Assembly (NCBI GenBank): GCA_964434165.1 | Contig: CAYSUS010000032.1 | Coordinates: forward strand, 1-64,000 | DNA length: 64,000 bases | Direction: 5' to 3' | From: CAYSUS01 sp964434165 | Lineage (GTDB): Bacteria; Planctomycetota; Planctomycetia; Pirellulales; Thermoguttaceae | Shown: positions 7,940-15,772 of the stretch, piece after piece | How positions within the stretch are numbered: the stretch's first letter is position 1 | Layout: each line of letters begins with the position of its first letter | Notes under the pieces: generated by a model | Database searches by the model: none | What the model saw: only the letters and a program-made list of their open reading frames with translations | Told to the model about the DNA's origin: nothing | Program-made: the position numbers and the translations under genes

Positions 7940-10654
7940 ATGGCTGACAAGCACGTCTATTTCTTCGGGCCCCAGGGCTCCGAGGGCGACGCCACGATGA
8001 AGAACACGCTCGGCGGCAAGGGCGCCAACCTGGCCGAGATGGCCAATCTCGACCTGCCCGTCCCCGCCGGCTTTACCATCACCACCGACGTGTGCACCCA
8101 CTTCATGAAGACCGGCGGGGAGTATCCGCCGGGGCTGAAGGAAGCCGTCGCCGAGGCCCTGAAGAAGACCGAAGAGGCCATGGGCATGAAGTACGGCGAC
8201 CCGGGCGACCCGCTGCTGGTCTCCTGCCGCTCCGGGGCCCGCATGTCCATGCCCGGCATGATGGAGACCGTGCTCAACGTGGGCCTTTGCTCCAAGACCA
8301 TCCCGGGCCTCGTCAAGAAGACCGGCAACGAGCGGTTCGTGTACGACGCCTATCGCCGGCTGATCACCATGTACTCCGACGTGGTGATGGAGAAGGCCGA
8401 GGGCATCGAGCCGGCCGAGGGCCAGGGCATCCGGCAGCAGCTCGAGCGCCTGATGGACGCCATGAAGGAGTCGCAGGGCTACGAGACCGACACGGACCTT
8501 ACGGCCGACGACCTGAAGACCCTCTGCGAGCAGTACAAGGCCAAGGTCCAGGAGGTGCTCAAGAGGCCGTTCCCTGACGACGCCATGGAGCAGCTCTGGG
8601 GCGGCATCGGCGCCGTGTTCAAGAGCTGGAACGGCAAGCGGGCCGTCTCCTACCGCCGCATCGAGAGCATCCCGGACGAATGGGGCACGGCCGTGAACGT
8701 GCAGGCCATGGTCTTCGGCAACATGGGCGACAGCTCGGCCACGGGCGTGGCCTTCAGCCGCAACCCGGCCACCGGCGAGAACAAGTTTTACGGCGAGTGG
8801 CTCGTCAACGCCCAGGGCGAGGACGTGGTGGCCGGCATCCGCACGCCCCACCCCTTGAACAACGATACCAAGAGCGACCAGAACAAGCACCTCTCTTCGC
8901 TGGAGGACGAGAACCCGCCGCTGTACAAGGAGCTCGACGGCATTCGCGAGCGGCTGGAAAGGCACTATCGCGACATGCAGGACATCGAGTTCACCATCCA
9001 GGAGGGCAAGCTCTGGATGCTCCAGTGCCGCAACGGCAAGCGGACCGGCACCGCGGCCCTGAACATGGCCATGGACATGCTCCAGGAGAAGCTCATCGAC
9101 GAGGCGACCGTGGTGACCCGCGTGCAGCCCGCCCAGCTCGACGAGCTTCTGCACCCGATCGTCGATCCCGAGGCGGAGAAGAAGGCCGAGCCGTTCGTCA
9201 AGGGCCTCCCCGCCGGTCCCGGCGGCGCGGTAGGCAAGATCGTGTTCACCTCCGACGACGCCGTGGCCTGGGGCCGCAAGGGCGAGCCGGTGATCCTCGT
9301 GCGCGAGGAGACCAACCCCGAGGACGTCGAGGGGATGCGGGCAGCCCAGGGCATCCTCACCGCGCGGGGGGGCATGACCAGCCACGCGGCGCTGGTCGCC
9401 CGCGGCTGGGGCAAGTGCTGCATCGTCGGCGCCGCCTCGATCAAGATCAAGCACGGCGCCAGGTCGATGACCGTGGACGGCAAGACGTTCAAGGAAGGCG
9501 ACACGATCACGCTCAACGGCACGCGCGGCCTGGGTTACGAGGGCGCGCTGGCCATGATCGACGCCACGGAGAACCCCCGGTTCCAGAAGTTCATGGAGCT
9601 GGTTGACAAGCAGCGCACCATGGGCGTGCGCACCAACGCCGACACGCCCGAGGACGCCAGGCTCGCCCGCGAGTTCGGCGCCGAGGGGATCGGCCTGTTC
9701 CGCACCGAGCACATGTTCTACGGCGCCGGCAGCGAAGAGGCCCTGTTCATCCTCCGCCGCATGATCCACGCCGAGAGCGACGCGGAGCGGAACAAGGCGA
9801 TCGACGACCTGGCCCCCTTCGTCAAGCGCGACATCAAGGCCACGCTGGAGGCGATGGACGGGCTGCCCGTCACCGTGCGCCTCCTGGACCCGCCGCTGCA
9901 CGAGTTCGTTCCGCAGGACGACGCGGTGCGGGCCGAGCTGGCCAAGGCCCTGGGCATCACGGTCGAGGAGGTCAAGAACCGCGGGGCCGCGCTGCACGAG
10001 GTGAACCCGATGATGGGCCACCGGGGCGTGCGCCTGGGCATCACCTATCCGTATCTCACGGAGATGCAGATTCGGGCGATCCTTGAGGCGGCCGCCGAGT
10101 TGAAAAAGGACGGCAAGGACCCCCACCCGGAGGTCATGGTCCCCGTGACCTGCACCGTGAAGGAGCTGGACTTCGTCAAGCCGATCTTCGACCGCGTGAA
10201 GCAGGAGGTCGAAGGGAAGGCGGGCGCGGCGGTCGATTGCCTCTACGGCACGATGATCGAGATCCCCCGGGCCTGCCTGACGGCCGACAAGATGGCCCAG
10301 ACGGCCGAGTTCTTCTCCTTCGGCACGAACGACCTGACGCAGATGGGCTTCGGGTTCTCGCGGGACGACATCGGCGGTTTCCTCAACGAGTACCAGGACC
10401 GCAACATCCTGCCGGCCGACCCGTTCCAGACGATCGACCAGGAGGGCGTGGGCCAGTTGATCCAGATGGCCGTGGAGAAGGGCCGGGCGGCGCGGTCGGA
10501 CCTGAAGATCGGCATCTGCGGCGAGCAGGGGGGCGACCCGGCGAGCGTGGACTTCTGCTTCAAGACGGGGCTGAACTACGTGAGCTGCTCGCCCTACCGG
10601 GTGCCCATCGCGCGTCTGGCCGCGGCCCAGGCCGCGATCGCCGCGAAGAAGTAG
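7940..10654 (+). CDS. ppdK: Pyruvate, phosphate dikinase
   Basis: Interconverts pyruvate, ATP and Pi with PEP, AMP and PPi in cytosolic glycolysis or gluconeogenesis. The protein has 904 residues, full family length. An N-terminal ATP-grasp domain (MADKHVYFFGPQG start, GGKGANLAEM) is followed by the swivelling phosphohistidine domain with GGMTSHAALVARG, catalytic His about residue 482. The C-terminal PEP/pyruvate TIM barrel contains GTNDLTQMGFGFSRDD and ICGEQGGDP, catalytic Cys about residue 860. ATG at 7940 was preferred to an upstream TTG because the family starts at MADK and AAGGG lies upstream. It stands alone, with a palindromic repeat 30 bases after its stop. Confidence 0.97.
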   Translation: MADKHVYFFGPQGSEGDATMKNTLGGKGANLAEMANLDLPVPAGFTITTDVCTHFMKTGGEYPPGLKEAVAEALKKTEEAMGMKYGDPGDPLLVSCRSGARMSMPGMMETVLNVGLCSKTIPGLVKKTGNERFVYDAYRRLITMYSDVVMEKAEGIEPAEGQGIRQQLERLMDAMKESQGYETDTDLTADDLKTLCEQYKAKVQEVLKRPFPDDAMEQLWGGIGAVFKSWNGKRAVSYRRIESIPDEWGTAVNVQAMVFGNMGDSSATGVAFSRNPATGENKFYGEWLVNAQGEDVVAGIRTPHPLNNDTKSDQNKHLSSLEDENPPLYKELDGIRERLERHYRDMQDIEFTIQEGKLWMLQCRNGKRTGTAALNMAMDMLQEKLIDEATVVTRVQPAQLDELLHPIVDPEAEKKAEPFVKGLPAGPGGAVGKIVFTSDDAVAWGRKGEPVILVREETNPEDVEGMRAAQGILTARGGMTSHAALVARGWGKCCIVGAASIKIKHGARSMTVDGKTFKEGDTITLNGTRGLGYEGALAMIDATENPRFQKFMELVDKQRTMGVRTNADTPEDARLAREFGAEGIGLFRTEHMFYGAGSEEALFILRRMIHAESDAERNKAIDDLAPFVKRDIKATLEAMDGLPVTVRLLDPPLHEFVPQDDAVRAELAKALGITVEEVKNRGAALHEVNPMMGHRGVRLGITYPYLTEMQIRAILEAAAELKKDGKDPHPEVMVPVTCTVKELDFVKPIFDRVKQEVEGKAGAAVDCLYGTMIEIPRACLTADKMAQTAEFFSFGTNDLTQMGFGFSRDDIGGFLNEYQDRNILPADPFQTIDQEGVGQLIQMAVEKGRAARSDLKIGICGEQGGDPASVDFCFKTGLNYVSCSPYRVPIARLAAAQAAIAAKK

Positions 10655-10683
10655 CGGTTCCGCAGTGCATCGCGTGAACACAC

Positions 10684-10718
10684 GAGACTTCCGAAGTCTT
10701 CGAGACTTCGGAAGTCTC
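10684..10718. repeat. Dispersed palindromic repeat, copy 1
   Basis: GAGACTTCCGAAGTCT (10684-10699) and AGACTTCGGAAGTCTC (10703-10718) form a perfect 16-bp inverted repeat around TCG. Each arm is itself a palindrome (GACTTC-C-GAAGTC). It lies between the stop codons of two convergent genes, so it could act as a bidirectional terminator. Related copies are at 21829, 51926 and 56153. Confidence 0.85.
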
Positions 10719-10804
10719 TTTGCTTCGTCCCGGAGCGCCAAGACTCGGGCTGACACGCGGCACGTGCCCCGCGCGCCTCGCCCGTTTCCGTCATGAAGGC
10801 CCCG

Positions 10805-11416
10805 TCATTCGGATTCGTCGCGGATCCCGCGCTTCGAGCTTCGCGTTCCCTCCACGAGGGGCCTTGCGGCCGGATCGGAGGTGTCCTCGGCCATCCACCG
10901 CTCCTTGCGGTGCCATCGGATCGCGCGGAGCCGCCGGTCGGCCCCGAGCGACTCGTGCAAGGCCCGCAGCAGCGATCTCAGGCCGGGGGTGTCCTTGGGT
11001 GCGAAGACCTCATGGGTCAGGGCGACGTGGCGGCGCTCGGCCCCGGCCTCGGGGACCCACTCCACGCTGAGGACCCAGCGATCCTCCAGGCGCTCCAGCA
11101 CCAGGCACAGGCGGCAGTCGGCCGTCTGGCAGATCGCATGCTGGGCGAATTGCAGCGGCCCCCGCGCCACGGTGCGCACCCCGCGCGCCGCCAGATCCTC
11201 GCACAGCCCGGCCAACAGCGCCACGCCTACGTACGGCTCCTCGGGCCGGTCGTCGCGATAGAGCGCGGGATCGTCGCCGGCGAACTCGACCACGGTGCGC
11301 ACGCCCGGCGGGTCGGTCGTAGAGACGCCCCGCGGGCGGCGCACGTAGAGACGGAACAGGAGCACCAGCGCGGCCATCACGGCGAGGATGGCCCCGGTCG
11401 TCAGCAGCTCTTCCAT
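10805..11416 (-). CDS. Membrane-anchored hypothetical protein
   Basis: This 203-residue protein has one N-terminal transmembrane helix (TTGAILAVMAALVLLFRLYV, about residues 6-25). A soluble alpha/beta domain follows, with conserved-looking GVALLAGLCEDLAARGV and a Cys pair in CQTADCRLCLVLERL, and then a basic C-terminal tail. The start ATG at 11416 was chosen because it opens directly into the membrane helix; the longer reading adds Arg/Pro-rich residues and would overlap speA. The gene lies 77 bases downstream of speA on the same strand. The family is not recognised. Confidence 0.6.
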   Translation of the reverse strand: MEELLTTGAILAVMAALVLLFRLYVRRPRGVSTTDPPGVRTVVEFAGDDPALYRDDRPEEPYVGVALLAGLCEDLAARGVRTVARGPLQFAQHAICQTADCRLCLVLERLEDRWVLSVEWVPEAGAERRHVALTHEVFAPKDTPGLRSLLRALHESLGADRRLRAIRWHRKERWMAEDTSDPAARPLVEGTRSSKRGIRDESE

Positions 11417-11493
11417 CGCGGTCGGTCCGGGGGAGATGCCGCCCGGTCGCAGGCGCCGCGGAGCGAGGCGCGCCGGCGCGGGGCGGGGGCGCG

Positions 11494-13419
11494 TCACATG
11501 CTGTGCGCGTCTTCGAGGTAGGTGTAGCCCTCAAGACTCGCCTCGTAGAACCTCAGGAAGCGGCCCGCCTGCTGGTCGTTGATCCGCCCGTCCCGCACGG
11601 CCCGCTCGATCGAAGCGCGCAGCTGGGAAACGAGGATGCGGGCGTCGAACTGCACGTACTGCAGGACCTCGCGAACCGAGTCGCCGTTGATCAGGGCATC
11701 GACCACGGCCTCGCCGTTTTCGTCCATGCCCACGTGCACGGCGTTCGTGTCGCCGAACAGGTTGTGAAGGTCGCCCAGGATCTCCTGGTAGGCCCCGACG
11801 AGGAACGCCGCGAGGTAATAGGGCCTGCCGTCGAACTCGTGCAGCGGCAGCGACCGCTTCACGTCGCGACGGTCGATGAACCGCTCGATTTTGCCGTCCG
11901 AGTCGCAGGTGATGTCGCCCAGCACGGCGTGCGACGTGGGACGCTCGTCGTGCCGGTGAATGGGCACGATGGGGAACAGGTGCCGGATCGCCCAACTGTC
12001 GGGGATCGACTGGAACAGCGAGAAGTTGCAGAAGTAGGTCTCGCTGAGCATGGCGTCGAGGGTCTCCAGCTCCTCGGGCACGTACTCCAGGGCCTTCATC
12101 AGGCGGCGGATCCTGCGGCAGATGGCCCAGTAGAGGTTCTCGGCCAGGCACCGCTGATCGAGCGGCAGGTAGCCGCCGCCGAACAGGCTCATCGCCATGT
12201 CGAGGGCCTGCTGCGCGTCGTGGTAGGCCTCCAGCACGTTGCGCACGTTGACCTCGCGGTAGGTGTCGAGCAAGTCGTGGAGGGGCTGCTCGGCCTCCTC
12301 GGGGACTTCCAGGGGGATCTCGTTCTCGCCGCGGCCCGAGACGCCCAGCACGTTGAACACGAGCACGCTGTGGTATGCCACGATCGCGCGACCGCTCTCG
12401 GAGAGGATCGTCGGGTGGGCCACCTCGGCGTCGTTGCAGACGGTCTGCACATGGAAGACGACGTCGTTGGCGTACTCCTGGAGGGTGTAGTTCGCGCTCG
12501 ACTCGAAGTTGGTCTGCGAGCCGTCGTAATCGACGCCGAGCCCTCCGCCCACGTCCAGATAGTGGAGCCCCGCCCCGTTCTTCACCAGATCGGCGTAGAT
12601 CCGCGCGGCCTCGTTCAGCGCCCGCTTGATGTGCCGGATGTTCGTGATCTGGCTGCCCAGATGGAAGTGGAGCAGCCGGAAACAGTCCTCCATGCCTCGG
12701 GCCTTGAGCTCTCCGAGGGCGCGAAGAATCTCCGTGACCGTCAGCCCGAACTTGGACCAGTAGCCCCCCGACGCCTGCCACCGGCCCGAGCCGGGTGAGG
12801 CCAGCTTGACGCGCATCCCGATGGTCGGCCGGACCCCGATCCGCTCGGCGTAGCGAAGGATCATGTCCAGCTCGGTGTACTTCTCGATCACGGGGATGAT
12901 CTGCCGTCCGATCTTGTGCGCCAGGACGGCCATCTCGATGAACTCCTCGTCCTTGAAGCCGTTGCAGATGATGGGGACGTCGTTCTCGGCCATGGCGATC
13001 ACGGCGAGCAGCTCGGGCTTGCTGCCGGCCTCGAGCCCGTAGCCGTAAGGGCGGCCGTAGCGGAGGATCTCCTCGACCACCTGACGCTGCTGGTTGACCT
13101 TGATCGGATAGATGCAGCGATAGGCGCCCTGGTATTCGTGCTCGGCGATGGCCCGCTCGAACGCCCTGAAGATGTCTCCCAGGCGGTGCTTGAGGATGTC
13201 GCCGAAGCGGAGAAGGATCGGCAGCTCGATGCCCCGCAACTGGAGGCGATCGACGAGCTGCTTCAGGTCGATCGATCGATCGGGGGTCTTGTCCGGGTGG
13301 ACGCACAGGTGGCCCTGGGGGCTGATGGAGAAGTATCCCTTGCCCCAGCCGCTCACCTCGTACAGCTCCGCCGCGTCGGCGATCGTCCAGCGACGCGTCT
13401 CTTCCTTTATGTCCACCAT
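11494..13419 (-). CDS. speA: Biosynthetic arginine decarboxylase
   Basis: A PLP-dependent enzyme of the alanine-racemase fold that converts arginine to agmatine, the first step of the agmatine route to polyamines. It has 641 residues (E. coli SpeA has 658). The N-terminal ELYEVSGWGKGYFSI is diagnostic, the PLP Lys is K107 in YPIKVNQQRQVVEE, and HFHLGSQI and LDVGGGLGVDYDGS follow. The ATG at 13419 matches the family N-terminus; an upstream GTG would add 23 residues. Agmatinase or agmatine deiminase genes are not adjacent, so the rest of the pathway must be elsewhere. Confidence 0.95.
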   Translation of the reverse strand: MVDIKEETRRWTIADAAELYEVSGWGKGYFSISPQGHLCVHPDKTPDRSIDLKQLVDRLQLRGIELPILLRFGDILKHRLGDIFRAFERAIAEHEYQGAYRCIYPIKVNQQRQVVEEILRYGRPYGYGLEAGSKPELLAVIAMAENDVPIICNGFKDEEFIEMAVLAHKIGRQIIPVIEKYTELDMILRYAERIGVRPTIGMRVKLASPGSGRWQASGGYWSKFGLTVTEILRALGELKARGMEDCFRLLHFHLGSQITNIRHIKRALNEAARIYADLVKNGAGLHYLDVGGGLGVDYDGSQTNFESSANYTLQEYANDVVFHVQTVCNDAEVAHPTILSESGRAIVAYHSVLVFNVLGVSGRGENEIPLEVPEEAEQPLHDLLDTYREVNVRNVLEAYHDAQQALDMAMSLFGGGYLPLDQRCLAENLYWAICRRIRRLMKALEYVPEELETLDAMLSETYFCNFSLFQSIPDSWAIRHLFPIVPIHRHDERPTSHAVLGDITCDSDGKIERFIDRRDVKRSLPLHEFDGRPYYLAAFLVGAYQEILGDLHNLFGDTNAVHVGMDENGEAVVDALINGDSVREVLQYVQFDARILVSQLRASIERAVRDGRINDQQAGRFLRFYEASLEGYTYLEDAHSM

Positions 13420-13739
13420 CTCAGAAACCCCGGGGTCGCTGGCCGAAACACACATGCAAAAGGAATCGCCGAAAAAGTGTGAACGCACCTATATGGGAAA
13501 TCCGCGCTCGGCGCAGGCGCCGCCCTGGCGTCCACGATTTGCAGGCGCGCGGTCAGGAGGGCTCCCGCCTGCCGGGCCGTATCCTGACATGTTAGCTAAA
13601 TCAGCCAGACTGGAAAGGGGGCGCAGGCGGTTCCGGCGCGCGCCTGCGAATGACCACGCCCCCAGGTGGCACGACAGCCCGCGGATGGCCCCCGGGTGAG
13701 CACGCGGCGACGCGGCCGCGCTTGTGGACGCTGGCCGGC
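13420..13739. other. Intergenic region speA-MATE
   Basis: This 320-base stretch between the start of speA and the end of the MATE gene probably contains the speA promoter. I see no convincing gene or hairpin. A short AT-richer patch at about 13583-13606 is the only compositional feature. Confidence 0.5.
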
Positions 13740-15134
13740 TCACACCCGGACGTCCTTCCATCCGCCGTGGAAGAAGCGGTAGAGGACCAGCGCGGCCCGC
13801 ACATGAAGGTCGGCGACCATGGCGTACCAGCAGCCCAATACGCCGAGGCCCCATCCCGTCCAGGCCGTGGAGAGCCAGGTCACGTGGATCGTGTCGAAGG
13901 CGAGCCCATAGGCCAGGGGAATGCGAACGCCCAGGAACCCGATCAGGCTGAAGAGCAGCGGCCAGCGCGTGTCGCCCGCCCCGCGCAGCGCGCCGTTGAG
14001 GATCATCAGCAGGGCCAGCGCGGGGATTCCCAGCGCGATCGTGCGCAGCAGCGGCGCGGCGAGTCGGGCAACGTCCGCCTGCTCCCGGCCCACGAAAAGG
14101 CTGGCGAGCGGATACGGCGCCGAGAAGAGCAGCACGCCCACGCCGGCCATCAGCCCTCCGCCCGCCGCCAGCGTCATCAGCACGCTCCGGCCCGCGCGGC
14201 GGTGGTCACCCGCCCCGAGGTACTGGCCGGCCAGGGTGGCGGCGGCTGTCTGGAAGGCCACGCCGGGCAGGAAGGCGAGCGACTCCACGCCGATGGCCAC
14301 GCCGTGGGCGGCGGTGGCCAGGCTGCCAAGGCGGTTGATGATCGAAATGAACCACAACTGGCAGCCGACGATCGACAGCGTATCGGCCCCGCCCGGCACG
14401 CCGATGCGGAGCAGGCGCCCCAGCAGAGGCCAGCGGGGCGCGAGCCAGCGTACATGGAGCTTCAGCCCCCGACGGCCGCGCGCCAGCAGCGCGAGGACCA
14501 GGGTTCCGCCGACGGCGAAACCGACCAGCGTCCCGATCGCGATCCCCGCCCAGCCGAGGCGCGGAAACGGCCCCAGTCCGAGCACCAGCGACCAGCTGAC
14601 GGCCACGTTGACCGCGTTGACCAGGCCCTTAACCCACAGGCCCGCAACCATGTCCCCCGCGCCGCGCAGGCAGGCGATGCCGACCTCCTGCGCGAGCATC
14701 AGCGGCACGACGGGCAGCATCCAGAAGAGATACTCCGTGGCCAGCGCGGCGGACTGGCCCCGAAGCTGAAGCGCGGCCGCGATCCGGTCGCCCAGCCCCA
14801 GGCCGATGACGACAATCCCTGCGGACAGCCCCGCCGTGAGGAACAGGGCCTGGTTGGTCACCATCCGGGCCGCGCCGTAGCGGCCCGCCCCGACCAGTCG
14901 CGCGACCATGGCCGTGGCGCCGAGGCTGACGAACGTGGCCGTGCTCACCACGAGCCAGAGCAGGTAGGTGATCAGCGTGATCGCGGCGAGATGCTCCGTG
15001 CGGAGGTAGTGTCCGGTCAATACCCGATCGGAGATCCACACCGCGATGGTCAGGATCTGTTCGAGAAGAACCGGCAGCGCCAGCCGGAGCATGGGGCGGA
15101 GCGTGCCGGACTGCTGGACCAGAGGAAGAGGCAC
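13740..15134 (-). CDS. MATE-family multidrug/Na+ antiporter
   Basis: A 464-residue inner-membrane protein with about twelve hydrophobic segments. The first lines (MLRLALPVLLEQILTIAVWI) and TLVGFAVGGTL belong to the MatE fold. Two halves are visible, each with a P-rich helix 1. MATE proteins export cationic compounds or flippase substrates with Na+ or H+ as coupling ion; the substrate cannot be inferred. It lies downstream of a 638-base hairpin-rich region and the MsbA-type exporter, all on the minus strand. The start ATG is followed by a short PLPLVQQSGTLRP segment before helix 1. Confidence 0.9.
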   Translation of the reverse strand: MPLPLVQQSGTLRPMLRLALPVLLEQILTIAVWISDRVLTGHYLRTEHLAAITLITYLLWLVVSTATFVSLGATAMVARLVGAGRYGAARMVTNQALFLTAGLSAGIVVIGLGLGDRIAAALQLRGQSAALATEYLFWMLPVVPLMLAQEVGIACLRGAGDMVAGLWVKGLVNAVNVAVSWSLVLGLGPFPRLGWAGIAIGTLVGFAVGGTLVLALLARGRRGLKLHVRWLAPRWPLLGRLLRIGVPGGADTLSIVGCQLWFISIINRLGSLATAAHGVAIGVESLAFLPGVAFQTAAATLAGQYLGAGDHRRAGRSVLMTLAAGGGLMAGVGVLLFSAPYPLASLFVGREQADVARLAAPLLRTIALGIPALALLMILNGALRGAGDTRWPLLFSLIGFLGVRIPLAYGLAFDTIHVTWLSTAWTGWGLGVLGCWYAMVADLHVRAALVLYRFFHGGWKDVRV

Positions 15135-15772
15135 TCAACGACTCGGCGGGGTGGGGTAGCGTCGTAACGTCCGCCGGGAACGCTGAGGGAAGATGCCTCG
15201 CTCCCGCGCGAGGTTCGAGGCTGCAGCGCGTCGGCTCCGGCTTCCAGCCATTCTACCGGGGAGACTCCGCCCCATTCACAGCCAGGACGCCCCGAGCGTC
15301 GGGCCATCGCCGCAGGGCGCCGCGAAACCGTGCGAAGAGGTGTTGCGTTCTGATACAGGTGTTCGATTCTGCTGCAGCGCAAAGAGACAGGCGAGCCGGG
15401 GTTAGTTCGGGCTGCTAATCCCCAGCTCGCCTGTTCTGCTCGGAAGCCGGTACTTCCGACCCGTCGGGGGGGTGCCTCTTCAGTTCCGCAAGGGGAAATA
15501 CAGGGGGGCTATTTCCCACTGACAGCTTGGCGAAGCTGCAACGACCTCTTCGGCCTTCCGGCCCCTCAGTATCGACCCTTCTCTGCTCCGGCCCAGCCGC
15601 TCGCGGACGAGGGCGGGGTTTCTCGGGGGGGGGTGCCTCTATCTCTGCCTCTCTTCCAAACGCGGCAGAATCAGAGAGCAATCGCCGTGCCAGATTTGGC
15701 GGTTTCCGCCAAAGCACACCGTGCGGGCCTGCCGGTCCGTTCCGAGCCGGGCCGGCGGAGTCGCAGCCGCCG
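15135..15772. other. Hairpin-rich intergenic region upstream of MATE gene
   Basis: About 640 bases without a supported gene. Several stem-loops are clear. A long one at 15387-15434 has ACAGGCGAGC, GGGG and TTA pairing with TAA, CCCC and GCTCGCCTGT (one mismatch, one bulge). Others are TCGGAAG-CCGGTA-CTTCCGA (15440-15459), CAGCT-TGGCGA-AGCTG (15522-15537), GGGAAATA/TATTTCCC (15493-15517) and TTTGGCGG-TTT-CCGCCAAA (15695-15713). A direct repeat, TCGGGGGGGTGCCTCT, occurs at 15464 and, with extra Gs, at 15623. This may be a structured leader RNA, a small RNA or a repeat cluster. Confidence 0.6.
15387..15434. repeat. Long imperfect hairpin
   Basis: The left arm 15387-15404 and right arm 15416-15434 pair over 17 base pairs with one C-A mismatch and a one-base bulge, closing on an 11-base loop. 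No T-run follows on either strand. It is the strongest stem in the region before the MATE gene. Confidence 0.75.

Noticed and set aside
7871..10756. A 961-codon open frame antisense to ppdK
   Set aside because: GC-rich codons leave the opposite strand free of stops. The sequence is Leu/Gly/His/Arg-rich with no family features, while the sense frame is a full-length ppdK.
13420..13739. Riboswitch or leader before speA
   Set aside because: No conserved stems or terminator were seen in the 320 bases upstream.
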